In this document: in pieces, positions 22,964-36,485 of the stretch
Numbering within the stretch: the stretch's first letter is position 1
Layout of the letters: each line of letters begins with the position of its first letter
The notes under the pieces: generated by a model
Told to the model about the DNA's origin: nothing
The model's database searches: none
The model's input: only the letters and a program-made list of their open reading frames with translations
Position numbers and translations under genes: made by a program
Assembly (NCBI GenBank): GCA_028455995.1
Contig: JABELC010000002.1
Span: 1,860,001-1,924,000, forward strand
DNA: 64,000 nucleotides
Source: Scleromitrula shiraiana
Lineage: Eukaryota; Ascomycota; Leotiomycetes; Helotiales; Sclerotiniaceae
Reading direction: 5' to 3'

Positions 22964-24383
22964 ATTGAGTTATATGTATGATATTGGAAGTAAATTTGAT
23001 GGAAAAAAATTGTTGTGGTTGAAAAAGATGAAGGTGAGGATGTTAAGGTACAAAGAAAAATTTGGAAAAAAGAGAGATTTCTGGCCTTTTTATCTTGGGT
23101 TCTTCGTGGCCGGAAGCCATTCCGGCCACAGCAGGCATGACACTTTGACGGAAAACCACGGTGGGTTTGTCTCTTTCCTTTTCTGATAAGGCTGGCTATG
23201 ATGCACTTGAAGATAAATAACAAATATGGAAACAATCGTATTCTTCTACGGGATCATATATACTTGATTTCCTCAACAAAGGACAATCAGGAGACGAAGG
23301 AAACAAAGGGGTAAAGATTGATATACCCGACCACGTGTTTCTTCAATTCTTGGCACATTTGATATTCAAGAGACTTCTCAAATGAAAGATCTATCTAGAA
23401 TGAACTATCATTCTACGCATTCAACATACTAGATTTTGACTTCAAAATGTTGAAGTGTTGATGGTAGTCTATATATCTATACATCTTTCATAGCAATTTT
23501 GAAATTCACCTAAAATGCATTTGATGACTTCTCAAAATATATGATTGGTGAATTGGCCGGAAAATCGCCCGCGGTGGGGGACGCCGGTGACAGCCGAGAA
23601 ACGTAATCTTTAGTTTGATCAAGTGAATCCTGTGACACTTTTCTTAGTTTGGAAGGTCTTATCAAGGGTGGGATGGATTGGTTTACCTGTTTGGACATAG
23701 TTATAACATGTTGCGTTGCGTTGAGTTGGACTTTATTATTATTCATGGTTGTGGTTGGTAGACCATCAGATACGAAAAGATGGTGATTGGAAAGGATGAT
23801 TCAGAGATAAGAATCGTGCAATGCTACGAGTACTTGCCATAGTTATCCAGGCATGTCCTACATTGGTAAGTACTGTAATTTTACATATAGTATTCAGATA
23901 TGGCACATGCAATTACACCGTATCCAAAGAATTCGTAGACCTCTCACCTATCGTAATTTTCGAGATTCATGCACAGAGCATGGGAGCTAGTGTTGTCGAT
24001 TTGGCCGATGTCGGGATGAGAAAAAAGTATATTGAGATGATTGCACATCCGTGCCCGAAAACTGGAAATTGATCACATTAAAGAAGGCACCTTTAGTCAA
24101 TGCTAATATATTATATCGATTGAATTGGATATTCGAGCGTTGTGTAGAAGACACCGTCTCCAAGCCTAATCTATTGCCGAATGTCTCATCAAAACACGAA
24201 CATTCAAATGAGTTTTGATTTGACTCTTTTTGAATGCCCGTCCAAAATACAATCATTCCAATCAAGAAATTTATGATTGTATATTAACAGAACGGACATT
24301 CAGAACTTTACACCACCGTAGTACCATCTAGAACACATCCAGCCACTATTTCTAGGATCCAACCAACCATCTCTGCCATCTGA
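22964..24383. other. 1.4-kb intergenic region
   Basis: The IDO promoter is at the 22964 end and the RTA1-like 3'UTR at the 24383 end. The minus-strand ORF at 23510-23746 (78 codons) has no recognisable feature. Bases 24410-24480 are a C/T-rich stretch that overlaps the coding end of the next gene. No RNA gene is seen. Confidence 0.4.
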
Positions 24384-25473
24384 CTACATACTCTCAATCA
24401 CCACTTCATCCTTTTCCCTTCTCCTTTCCTTCCTCGATTTTCTCTCCTCCTTTCCAAATTCGCTCTCTGGCCCTACCAAATATGGTCCTGGGTGAAATAC
24501 ATTCAGGGTCACTAATGCGAAAAACATAAGCATTGCATCGAATGTATATTGATAAACTTCATGCGATCGGAACTCGTGGGTTAACTTTGTGCCCGCTCCA
24601 GCGGAAAATTCGATGATACGGAAGAGGATACGAATCTGTTCGTTGCGATATGTTAGGGTAAGTGCGCATGATGTGCTTTCTTATGGGGGACGGTGGGAGG
24701 AATTTATACCATGATCAACCAGAGTGTGATATCGATGCCACGGAGAACCTTAAAAGCTTCATCTTTTCGTTCAGGGGTACACTCAGTTCTAACACGCAGT
24801 TGAAATTTATAAACGAGGTAGAAGAAACAAAAGATAAAAAATTCCTGAAGAGCCACTCCAGCTGTATAGATATGGAGACCATTTTGAAGAGTATGAAAGT
24901 TCTTGCTGACGGTCATTAAACCACCAACTATTTGTACGATGAAGGATCTGAATATTTGGGTATAGGTGTCAGTCTGGCATCAATCAGTCGATTTTATTAT
25001 AGTGGAGGGATCACAAACAAGATATCCAGAAGAACAAAGACCAGTGCCATTCTCTCGGCTTTTATACCCATTAATCTTTTATCAGGCAGGTAATAATATA
25101 CCATTCTTCCCAGCAACATGTATACAAAGGCGTTAATCCATAGCGGTGCCAGCAGAAAAAGAACGACATGGGGATCGTAAGCTCCTTGCGATGTGGGTTT
25201 CTGTATAGAAACACAGCGGATGATGAACGATGCAGTTTCCCAAATTCCGCCCATGATCAACGTCCAGCAAAAGGTTTTCCTGTAGCGAGTGGCTTGATGG
25301 ATATGTAAAATAGTGGTTACCCCGAAAAGGATTGAGAAGAGCATCGCTGCCCCTAGTGAAGGACAATATGTCCAATAATTATCATTATCATCGAGCGCTA
25401 GAAATGTTAATGATGAATTCAAGGGGAATCAGAATACATGGAACATACGAAGACATTTCGTTTGGAAACCCAT
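24384..25473 (-). CDS. RTA1-like seven-transmembrane protein
   Basis: This belongs to the RTA1/RTM1/RSB1 family of fungal plasma-membrane proteins tied to lipid translocation and resistance to toxic compounds. Four exons, 25473-25449 (25 nt), 25397-25019, 24947-24710 and 24635-24384, are phase-consistent and give about 297 aa. The joins give MGFQTKCL-PLDDNDNYWTYCPSL, LLDIL-SFIVQIVGG and LWLIM-IRILFRIIEF. Family blocks include ETASFIIRCVSI, HVVLFLLAPLWINAFVYMLL, GRMVYYYLPDKRL, and the C-terminal HEFRSHEVYQYTFDAMLMF. The DILSFIVQ intron uses a GTTTGT donor, the only one that keeps the frame. Seven hydrophobic helices are evident. The tail is short and very basic and acidic (KEERKSRKERRREKDE). 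The substrate is unknown. Confidence 0.88.
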
Positions 25474-27381
25474 CGTCGCTGGAAGGGGAGAGATGCGACT
25501 TGTTGAAGCTGGCGTAAAAGATGCGAAATAATGCGCGTTCAATACAGAACAGCGAACGACGAAAGGAAATACAAAAGTTGAGTGCTAATATTTTTCAATA
25601 AAAAGATTTTCTCGTAGAAAATTCAACGGCGCAACAAGAAGATCGACTCCTTGTGCGGAGCCATAACGAGGCAGCATATAAGCTACCGGTATGTCTCAAT
25701 GCCGTAGCACCACAACAAGGTAGAGTGATTGGCCAACGTCCGTATGAATGGATGGCATATTCATTTCAGCAGCCAGGAGAAGTAAAAAACTTCTTCAACT
25801 CCGCCTCCACATGTCCTGTCAGCCTTACATATTGAGCAAGAGCGTGGCATTTGTTCAACATCTTACGGATTTGCGGACAAGGTTTCAATTTAACTCCGTC
25901 AAGTGTCGCTTATACATACGTATACCAAGCTTAGACGCCTCTTCTGCACTCGGGTCCCCTCAGCGCGTTATAATTTATTGTTCTTAATCAAAAATCCATC
26001 GGTGTTACTAACATAATCGAATATATAATTAGAATGGTGAGCAATTGAATTATAAATAAGTGAGCTTCCCTCTCATCAGAGCAATATGCTAATATACCTA
26101 CCTACCTAGGTAGGCACACATTCTGTACAATGCGCACCACGATTCCAGTGAATTTCTTCGCTTGCGTTTAACAAAATCAACGAAATCGTTGTAAGTCGAT
26201 CGACATATGTGCGATGAGATCTTAGTGATGCACTAAATTTGTCCCTGACATCCAGCTCAGCTGAGTAATGTTCTTCAATGCAATCAATTAAATGACAGAG
26301 GCACGAATTGAAACAGGCAAATGATGATCCATTCTGAAGGATACAGAGTAAAATCAAAAGAGTAATACGCCAACTAGAGGATATCAGAATATATCAGAAT
26401 CCGAATTCTTATGTAAACAGAAACATTGAGTATACCACAAGAAGGGGACAAACAATAGAAAGTTATCGAAGCGACGATATCAAAATATTCACTCGATTCA
26501 AATTGGGTCAGGAAGCCATAATCTTGGGATGAAATGTGGTTTCGTCGTCCGTGGTCTTGCGAACAGGATTCTCAAACCGTACGTTTGGGTGTTCTAGATG
26601 AAGTCCAGCCCCCCGCCCCCCTTAAGATCGAAAATCTTCCAGGAAGTTTCTACCTACTCATAGTGGAGGCCTGGGTAGCAAAGAGCACTTGCATATCTGC
26701 GGTCTCTTCTTTTTCTAGTCGACATACAAACAATGACAGCGCATGAATTTGGAATGAAAGCCCGCGTTGAGATAAGCATTGCTTGTAGATCAGACAACAA
26801 CAACCATGACCAGAGCTATAGTTTTATAGATCAACGTTAACACACATAGTTCAGCCCTGAGTTCAAATTGATACATAAGAGCTATGATCCATGGTGGATA
26901 TATAGATACTATAAACGAAGTGATTGTAATCAACATAAAGAATGATTCAACAATGAATCATCAATCTATGTTCGTGAATCCGATTATATAAAAGACGAAG
27001 TCACTACTAATATAGCGATAGAGAGCATAATTAGGGGTAGCAGGAAAAACCAAACAAGAGAGTTGTTTTTTGTCTAGCTTAGCTAATCATGAGCTTATCG
27101 AAGGATCCGCCAATCGTATCAATACGTTCGGATCTTCCTATGAAATAAGTGACGACATGCCGACACTAAAATTCGAGCTCCAATTTCAGCCACTCAAAAG
27201 ATTTCAATTATAATCAATACAAGGAACATTAGAGTAGAAGATATCCCTCCTCAAATAATAAGTCAACAACCTCATCATACTACATTATTTACCCCACCTT
27301 TCTACTCCCCCTTTCTTCCTCTTCACTCTTCTCTTTGCCATATCTTGAACACATCTAATTGTTGTTCATTATTCTCTTTTT
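25474..27381. promoter_or_regulatory. 1.9-kb divergent intergenic region
   Basis: This separates the start codons of the RTA1-like gene (-) and the Rieske-AIF gene (+). It contains a short palindrome-like CCTACCTACCTAGGTAGG near 26097-26113. The last 100 bases before 27382 are C/T-rich, typical of a fungal 5'UTR. Short ORFs (25653-25987, 26106-26357, 26534-26746) show nothing recognisable. Confidence 0.45.
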
Positions 27382-29326
27382 ATGTACTCATCCAGATTCC
27401 TTATTTCAGCAACAAATCTGCGACAACTTAGCCGCCAAGCTTCCAACAGCCCCCGCATTCTCCACAGAGAAATTATAAAGCAATTCACAACCACTTCAAG
27501 AAAAACAATGGCACAAGAATATAAGCTCAAGGGTCTTAGTACCTTGGATTTAAAACCTGGAGAGAAGAAAGAAGTTGAAGTTGAGGGTGTTGAGGAAGGA
27601 AAGATATTACTATGTAATGTTGGTGGAAAGCATACAGCTTTGGGTTCAAAGTGCACACATTATGGTGCTCCATTGGTGAAAGGTGTTTTGACTGGAGATG
27701 GTCGTATAACTTGCCCATGGCATGGAGGTTCGTAATCCCACCACAATACCAGTGAACAAGATTCTAAAATTATACTTGCAGCTTGCTTCAATGCCACCAA
27801 TGGAGATATCGAGAATGCACCAGCCCTCGACGCGATTCCCGCTTTCGAGTTGTCAGAGAAGAATGGATCTGTCTATATTACCGGAGAGCAATCAAGCATC
27901 AAAGGCAGTCGTAGAAAACCAAACATTAGGATCTCAGGAGGACAAACATCGGAGAAGGTAGTAATTGTTGGTGGTGGAAGTGGTGCTTTGAGCACCTTAG
28001 AGGCACTTCGAGACGCTAACTTCAAAGGTTCAATCACAATGATCGGCAATGAGGGATATCCTCCAATCGACAGAACGAAATTATCGAAAGCTCTGATCAA
28101 CGATCCATCGAAGATCGCTTTGAGGGATGAAGCTTGGTTCAAGGACGGATCTATTGATAATGTTAACGACACTGTTACTGGTATCGATTTCTCGGGGAAG
28201 AAAGTATCCACCAAGAATGGTAGTTCGTATGTATACACTTCCTTTTCTTGCTACGGTGTGGTCGTACAAGTGTTCAACCATGACTCAATCTTCCTCAACC
28301 TCATTTTGCGGCTGTTACTTGGTCATACTAACAGGATCAATTTGTAGATATCAATATACCAAACTTGTTTTGGCATCTGGTGGAACTCCCAAGAGTTTAC
28401 CATTACCTGGTTTCAAAGAATTGGGTAACATCTTCCTCCTCCGCACTGTCCATCATGTCAAGGATATTGTTGCAGCTATCGGAGAAAAGAATAAGAAAAT
28501 TGTAATTATCGGAAGTTCCTTTATTGGTATGGAAGTTGCAAACGCCACTGCCAAAGAGAACACAGTCACGGTTGTTGGCATGGAAGCCGCACCACTCGAG
28601 AGAATCATGGGTACTGAAGTTGGCAAGATCTTCCAAAAAGCCCTTGAAGGAAATGGTGTAAAGTTCCACATGGAAGCCGGTGTTGAGAAAGCTTTGCCGT
28701 CGAAGTCGGATTCATCTAAAGTTGGTTCTGTTCAATTGAAAGATGGCACTGTTCTTGAAGCAGATTTGGTAATACTAGGAACTGGTGTTGGTCCTGCAAC
28801 GGAATATTTGAAAGACAACAAATCCATTGAGCTCCAGAAAGACGGTTCATTGAAGACCGACGAGAACTTTTTAGTTTCCGGTTTCAAAGATGTTTATGCT
28901 ATTGGCGACATCGCGACTTATCCTTATCACGGCCCAGGTGGTGATGGAAGCTTGACTCGCATCGAACATTGGAACGTAGCACAAAATTCGGGACGAAGCG
29001 TTGCCACACATATCACAAACCCTTCAGCAAAGCCCAAGGCATTCATTCCTATTTTCTGGTCGGCTCTCGGATCACAACTCAGATATTGTGGTAACACACC
29101 GAATGGTTGGGACGATCTTGTGTTACAAGGTGAGCCCGAAAAGGCGAAGTTTGTGGCATACTATTGTAAAGGAGAGACAGTCGTTGCCGTGGGTACTATG
29201 CAAATCGATCCCATTATGACGCAAGCATCAGAATTAATGCGAAGAGGAAAGATGCCTAGCAAGAGCGAATTGAAGAAAGGAGTCAATATCCTAGAAATTA
29301 GTGTACCTGCTGAGGTTAAGATTTGA
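27382..29326 (+). CDS. Rieske-domain AIF-like FAD/NAD oxidoreductase (AIFM3 type), probably mitochondrial
   Basis: Exons are 27382-27727, 27782-28226 and 28348-29326, phase-consistent, about 589 aa. Residues 1-42 are rich in Arg, Ser and Thr with no acidic residue before HREI, which suggests a mitochondrial presequence. A second ATG (MAQEYKL, residue 43) could give a cytosolic form. A Rieske [2Fe-2S] domain follows: C91-T-H93 (GSKCTHYGAPL) and C111-P-W-H114 (ITCPWHGACFN, across intron 1). Then comes a pyridine-nucleotide disulfide oxidoreductase: FAD-binding VVIVGGGSGALSTLEAL (about 175-190), NAD-binding KIVIIGSSFIGMEVANA (about 313-330), and FAD-contact DVYAIGDIATYP (about 444-455). The C-terminal AIF/reductase dimer domain has IPIFWSALGSQLRYCG. 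The order matches AIFM3-like proteins. Electron donor and acceptor are unknown. Confidence 0.92.
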
Positions 29327-32113
29327 AAGACATCTTACCTCGGTGCTTGCTGAGTATGGAAATGTGGTAATGAGCAATAATGAAATGGGACTCGGGAAAT
29401 GGAATACAGTATTAAGGGGAAATATACGATAGCAAGAACATGAAAGTTCTTTCAATTAATCAATCATTTAATCAAATAACTAGAAAAATGAATTGTAACC
29501 GAGCATCATAGTATGGTAGATTGAACCGAACTGAATCATTGAGGTCCCATTATACAAATCAATTCCTGGCTTCATGGTAAAATTTTGGTTCTCTGTCTCG
29601 AAATTTAATTCACGGTTCACGGGTGTGAGCTAACCTGTCGGCTCTTAATATCTTAATTGATTGAATTTAATAGAACTACATACAACATTCAAATTCAGTA
29701 AGATGAGATGAGATGTTGTCAATTGACGATATCAATTTTTTCTTCTTCAGACAGGGGAAATGCAGGTACAGTACAGGATACTGGAGTGCAGGGAACATGG
29801 GCTGTGTGATGACGTCCGGATTGCTCGTTGTGCAGCCATCAATAGGGGAGGAATTGATCAATTTGGAGGGGTGGGAATAGTATTGGTTTGTTGATTGTGT
29901 TAAAGCATCAGGAGTGGGATGAGATCGGCTACGTGCTACCTCTCTGTCTGTAGGTAGTGGTTAGCGAATGTGGTGGATTGTGGGGTGTTGGGAGAGCATG
30001 CATAGTATAGTGTTAGGCAGGTTTAAGTTGTTTTGTATCTACTTTCTGTGTAGTCATAATTTCTTAATATCATTGTTTAAAGGGTTGTGAATTGCCAAGT
30101 AACCAGCCGGCAATAGGGGCAGAACGTGGAACGGGGACTTTACAAGTCTTTAAAGTTTTCACATGCATGATACTGCGATGTTTATAGTTCTATATGGTTC
30201 CTTCAATAAACTACTTTCTTAGATCTGATTATGTTATGATGAAGATAGACTGAATGAAGATAACGTATTACGAAGCGAACAATTCAGGAAGATGCAATGC
30301 GGTTATGATTCATTAAATTTCAATGAGTATAATTCTCACAATCTATTGTAACACCAAATATCTTGACCTTTGCTCCAACGCCCTGGACTTTCGGTATCTA
30401 CAATGTCCAATGAAAGCTCACTTTGGATAAAACAGACAATCGTATCTTTACTCCCCTATAGATCAAAGATACATCTACTATGATTAAGTGAATGTGCGTC
30501 ACAGATACAGATCAACTCTATGAATGTCCCCTGGAGCATCTAGATCTATCTTCTTCTGTCAATAATAAGCATATATTCTTGACTAACACCACCACCAAAT
30601 AGGATCACCCAGTCTTTTCCTCGTTTTACGTTCAATTCATAAGGCCTCGTGATCCACTCTGCAGCCTCTCAGGTCATTGATTTGTCTCCATCGCCATACA
30701 GGGTATGTCTTATTCCATTGCTGCCATTAATGAACATCTATCTTCTTGGTCTCTGCTGCTCCTCGTGTCGTCGGGGTGATCAGTGTCGGGTTCAAGCATG
30801 CCACGGATATAGATTGGTGCGTAATCGCCCTTGTAGTTTCTGATCACGTCATCTGGGATCTGGAAATCTTATAGTACCCTATTTCTATGGTCGTCGACGA
30901 GCATCATATATTGATTCTCTGTCTGAGATGTAGTATCGGTTTTGACGCTTCTATTGGCTTCACTACTGTGATGTTCATTTTATTCTGCTGTCTTCTTGTC
31001 CCGGTCGGTTCCTCCTTTCGCTCCTTCCCTTAATTTTACCTCTCGCCCTTCCTTCCTCCATGCCTGCCTCCCTACTTTCTCTTACCTTCGTCTTTGGGTG
31101 ATGCTTATTTTTTTGAGGTATTTTTGTGTTTCGGGGCATGTTCAGCATCACTACTACCGCCGGCATCACTGGATCCACGACTACCAATAGAATGAGTATG
31201 ATTCTTGCAGCCGTTGGACATTCCTGTTTGGTGTGATCTGGAATCACAAATGTATCAACTCTGAGATGGAAAACAATAGTCTAATTGACAACGAGTAAAT
31301 GTTGGATATGTTGCATAAGCCACAACGATTATCCTCTAACTCGACTGAGAAACTACCCCCATCGAGAACGAATGGCCCATTGCTATCAGCCGACAGGACC
31401 TTGATCTTTCTGAGTAACAAGAGTTACTGAGTTAAATTCTATGTAAGTCTGATGCGAGATGTCGATATTACTGTAAGAATAGAGGGGTAAATTTAGTTGT
31501 AATATGAATATGTTTATTAAGCGAAACTGGCGGGCATAAATAATTATTGCAGTCAACAATTGACCCTGGAGAAAGATATAAATTTACCAGCCACTCCTTG
31601 GTCAACTAACTGTACAGTGCTCCTTGAGATAGAAATTGACATGCGACTCATTCTTCAACTGTACCCCAAAATATGAATGTGATTGTGGATATGGATATTG
31701 CTTCAATATTTCTGCATGTTAAATTAGAATCATCTTAGATTCCAAGGTTCTTTTTACAGAATTTACAGAATTTACAGAATTCAAACAGATAGAGAGAAGA
31801 AAACACTACAGATCGATTTTATAACGAATACAATACGTACAGTACTAATACTAATAGAAATAGAATTCTAGAAATCGCGACAATGATGATGATGGTAAAG
31901 TAAATAGCGGTTGCAACACAAACAATAGAATTACAATACCGACATCGACAGTACCGGTATGTTATTCATCGAGACCACGGCATAAATCGAATAAATAGAA
32001 ACCTTCCACCAAAAAATCCTCCATTCCTTACAAGCGCAGCCACCTGTCTAGCTTCCCACCAGAACGCAACTAAAGATTTTGCTAAAATTCTGCAAGCTGC
32101 AGGAACTAATATT
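29327..32113. other. 2.8-kb region without a supported gene
   Basis: Between two plus-strand genes. The first 300 bp should be the AIF 3'UTR, and the end (about 31700-32113) the promoter and 5'UTR of the coiled-coil gene. It holds small direct repeats such as (AATTTACAG)3 around 31760-31782. The minus ORF at 30975-31247 is charged low-complexity sequence without support. A gene with many small exons or a noncoding RNA cannot be excluded by eye. Confidence 0.4.
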
Positions 32114-34858
32114 ATGGCGGATCTCTCCAACCTCATAGGTTACATTCCTACTACGTTGCCATCACGATTATCAAACTCCACGTCAAACCCTGGAGAACTA
32201 GGAGATGAAAGTTTACAATTACAATGTTGTTGTGGGAGCACAGATTGCTCATTTCTCGCGCACAATGGGGAATTGTTAAATGCTAAGGAGAGGGATGTGA
32301 AGGCGGCTGCTTCAGTGGGTCAGGTATGTATGTGATTTTTTTTTCTCTCTGTCTCTCTTTCCTTATCTATTTTTTTTTTGGTGTTTATGTTACTTTGTGT
32401 ATGTATTATGGTTTACATTCTTGTCTCTCTTGGCTGGCTGTTGAACTCGAGAGGAAATTAAGGTAGCGGCAGAGGCCTTTTTTGACTTTCTTGGACTTTT
32501 GACTTTGAATCCGTGCAAGGATCTCGGAGGTTGTATGTTTCCTCTTCTTTCAGGTTACAATTATTTACTTGCTATTTTTAATTGATCTAATTCTATTCTT
32601 GTCCTTTGTTTACAAACCCCGCGTTACGGCGCGCGCGGTATAAGTAGATGGATATGGTCGATTAGAATATGGAGATTGAAAACATGAATCATTCATTGAC
32701 ATTTGCTTTGCAGGCTTTACTGATAAGGCACGAACAATACACGATCGATGCGGAGAAAACTCGAATAGCGATGAGTGCGAAGATTGAGCAGTTGGAAGTT
32801 GATAAGAGGGAACTGGAGACTGAGAATGAGAAAACTGCGGAAGAGAATAAGAAGATTGCGGAAGAGAATAAAGGATTACAAGATCAGTTGGAAGACTTGA
32901 CTGACGGGTTTTTGGAATCTGAATTGAAAGCAAAGACGCTTGAAACAACTTTACAGAGTATGCAGACTGAGATGAGACGGCTGGAGAATTTAGCTTCGAG
33001 AACGGGAGAATTGGAAAAGAATTTGGCAATTTTGGAGGAGGAACAAGAAATGTTGAGGCAGACGATTACCCATTCTGAAGCTGAGGAACGAAACGCTATA
33101 TTGAGATGGAGAAGGGCGCAACAAGGAATATGTGATCTCGAAGCTCAATTGGAGAAGATTGAACGAGAGGCTCGGGAAGAAAGAGAACGACATGTAGAAA
33201 TTTTGGGTCGCATGCAAAGACAGCGCATTGTTGAGAGAGAATTGGACACTGCCGCTGGACGATTGAAAGGAGCCGCTGCTGCTGTGTCTGGGAAGACCAA
33301 ACATGGTACTAATGTTGTATCGCATTTTGTGAAAGATATTCTTCAAGATAATGCGAACCTGCAATTAGGAATTGCGGAATTGAGGGAAATGTTAATGAAT
33401 TCTAATGATGAAGTGCAAAATTTACGAGAGCAGTTGATGATGTATCAGCCAATATACGAAGACAGGAAAGATGGTACATGTCCGCCGACCCTCGGAGCAG
33501 AGCTTGCGCCTGCAGAGGAAGCAGAAAATAAAGCTCGAGAAAGGGTTATTTCCCAGGCACTGCACATACATCATCATTATCATTCCCCTAAAAGAGAGGA
33601 TACCCGCAAGCCGAGGAAGAAACGAACTTCATTAAATTCTGGAATTTTTTCTCCGCCAGTTAAGGGTCTTCGGTCTCCAAGATCACCTAGGAGTTCAGAT
33701 AACACAATATTATCTCAAACATCCGTTACAGTCCCAGGCAGTGCGACAAACTCGAACAACCGATGGTCTGTACAGTCAAGCCAAATGTCCGATTTTGCAC
33801 CTTCGTCAGTACCAAGTTCTCCACAGTCGATGTATCGGAATAGCGCATTATTTGATAGAACTTTTGATGTCGATTCATCGCGTCCGACTTCGCCAGGTTC
33901 TAGTGTTGATCCTTTATCACCTCGAGTTCATCCTACGTACCACCGAAAACGAGGATCAGAAGTTTCAACTCGCAGCTTCGCAGCAATTTCTAACTTTCAA
34001 CCGGATCATGTAATTCACGAGGAGGAAGATAGTGATATCCAAGATATATCCGATTTACAAGTCACAGCGCCCGAGATAAACTTCCCGGATAATGAAATTG
34101 ATGTTTCAAGTAATACTATTTCATGGACATCTCTTCCTTTTGGCCCCCGACTTCACCGCACCTCATCTCACGAATCCATTATCTCTATTTCTGGGCTCGA
34201 TATTCATACGCTTAAATCCCGTCCCTCACAAGTAACCATCACATCCTCGGGAGGTGCCCTCATTCGCCCCAGATCTCGTCTTTCTTCGCCAGGACCAAGC
34301 TTCACCACAGGCACTCTTACGGGTGCTTCGATGGTTACGGCGACGCCTACTTTATCCAGCGCAAGTAGGGGCAGCAGTTGGAGTGGTACAAGCTATTTGA
34401 GGAATGCTGTTAATCCAAGCCCCAATGAGAGGATTCCCATCTCAGGGAGATCAGTCTCGGATGATGGGTATTCTAGTAAGAGTGGGAATCTTAATCTAGG
34501 AAGGAAGGTGGGGGGTTGGGTTTGGGGTAGATGGGGCATGAGTGCGGGAGTGACACCTGCTGAGAACGTGGGAGATCTAAAAGCTACACCGACTACTCAA
34601 CTTCAGGTCGATGAGCTTGATTCTCAAAGCAGAGTTAGTACGACGGCTTTACCAACTTTGGGCAATGAAATTGGGTTGGGAGTTACTGGCATGTCGGTGG
34701 GAACGGGCATGGGCATGGGTATGGGAGGAGGTAGATCTCCCGGAATTAATCAGAAGGGTCCAATTCCGGGATTTAGAAGGGGGATCGAAAGAGCACCGAG
34801 TAAGGTTCGACCGGATGCAGTAGATAGAGATGCTTTGGCTGAGGTTTTAGAAGAGTGA
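32114..34858 (+). CDS. Conserved fungal coiled-coil protein, function unknown
   Basis: Exons are 32114-32323 and 32714-34858, with a long 390-nt intron (GTATGT..TTTGCAG), about 784 aa. Exon 1 encodes a small N-terminal region with a CCCGSTDCSFLAHN cysteine cluster. After the join (SVGQ-ALLIRHEQYTIDAEKT) a coiled coil runs from about residue 70 to 330, with heptad sequence such as KIEQLEVDKRELETENEKTA. It has a conserved-looking block GTNVVSHFVKDILQDNANLQ and ALHIHHHYHSP. Residues 350-700 are Ser/Pro-rich and probably disordered, with many SP/TP sites, and the end is Gly/Met-rich (GMSVGTGMGMGMGGGRSPG). Such proteins are often auto-labelled myosin-like, but there is no motor domain. A cytoskeletal or polarity scaffold is only a guess. 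Confidence 0.82.
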
Positions 34859-36159
34859 ATCTCCATAGCTCTTCTTGGGGACATTATGTAATATTGATAT
34901 AATAAGGCGTTTTTATAGTATGGATCTAATGGAGGGATGAGGATTAGATTGGAGGTTTTGAATATAGGTTTACTTTGGATTGGTTTTGGTCCAGTTTTTT
35001 TTGGATACCCGGTAGATGGTGGGCGGGAGGTGGGAAGTTAGAATACTTTCTTGCTTTTCTGCTCACTTTGCCTGTTTATGTTATATGTATGATATGTTGG
35101 GGCATGAGGATATTGGGTGGAATGGATGAGATATGATACCAGATTGATTCTTTTCTAATTTTTTTTAATTCGTCTTGTTTATATATTTATTCTTCCATAT
35201 ATGGATATTATTAATGGTATATAATCAGAATACTAATATTTTTACACATGTTCAATGATAGACCTTATAATATCGAGATATCTGTGTCTTGGGAAGTGTG
35301 GTTTAAGATAGGATGGATCATATGACGTTGTGTATTTGAACTCTGATTTGAGAGTGATCACTGCAGTGAGAAAGTTATTCATATGCACAAGTGAGTGAGC
35401 AGGTATATAAAATAAGGGTTGGTAGGTTATTTAACGTCTCTAATGGCAGCAATTGGCTCGATGTATGGCTCACATACTATTTGTACCATTGGGGGTTAGA
35501 ATGCAAGCGGTGAAGAAATTATAGAATTTCACGAGCATCGAAAAAGTGCATTAGAAGTCTATTTCAATGTTTGGTGGTGCTAGCTACATACGTAGGTAGT
35601 AGGTGAGATATATGTCTAAATATTTAGTAGTCAAGAGCAATAATCTGATATCATAAGACGGGATTGACTACATGGTCATCATGGTACGAGTTGATTCAAT
35701 TCTAAGAGGTAATTTGTATTGGTAGTCTGTATAAGATATATATATACTCAAATCGGTTTGAGTTAATTTAGTCATAAATGTCAATTTAAAGTATAGAGAT
35801 TCAAAATGAAGACATATATATATAATGTAAAATGACGGTATATTGAACGGACATTCATAATTTCAACAGCTCGGGAATCAGTATGATGAGATGGATTCGT
35901 CCGCATTCTCAACATGAAAACCAGTTGAGATACAACAGTAGAAAACATAAGTCCTATAGTTATACAAGAAATTATGATGTAATATTTTGTATAATCTGTA
36001 TATCACAAACTAGGTAGGTAGGAAAGGCGTGAAGAGGCCCACAAATTGTTGTTTTCAATAGCTAATAAATATACTACTTACTAATTTCATTCCATATAGA
36101 AATAAGTATTTCTTGAGCTTATTTGTCTACAATTCTTAATGTTTCTTTAAATCTTTCGA
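34859..36159. other. Intergenic region without a recognised gene
   Basis: AT-rich sequence after the coiled-coil gene, with short (TA)n runs near 35740-35750 and 35812-35824. No ORF of note. Confidence 0.4.
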
Positions 36160-36345
36160 CTAGAATTTGGTTTTGATATACTCAGCAGTTGCAGTCTTGA
36201 TGTTGTTGTATTTGTCTTTGTTGATAAACTATTTTTCAAATTCGGAGAATATTGATTGACTGGACAATGCCGCTGTCATTGGGTCTGACACCCCAACACA
36301 AAAATCAAACATACAAGATGCATGAGACAAGTCAACAAAATCTTT
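36160..36345 (-). pseudogene. Possible 3' fragment of an unidentified gene
   Basis: The minus strand reads IVKKDFVDLSHAS, then after a GT..AG segment of only about 30 nt, DPMTAALSSQSIFSEFEK, a TAG stop, and FINKDKYNNIKTATAEYIKT before a final stop at 36160-36162. Codon choice and the regular helix-like end look like the C-terminus of a real protein, but the internal stop and the too-short intron suggest a remnant. I do not recognise the family. It lies just downstream of the amino-acid permease gene on the same strand. Confidence 0.3.
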
Positions 36346-36485
36346 CTTAACAATAGTATATCATATTTTATGCAACTACTAATGCAGGTCTGGTAAGATG
36401 AGTCTTTCTAGAAATATACTCTATACACAGACAAAAAGTACGAAAAGTACAAAGCCGCCACACCCGCACACCCACAACGCAATAT

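Noticed and set aside
23510..23746. 78-codon minus-strand ORF
   Set aside because: No recognisable feature; could be chance in a 1.4-kb spacer.
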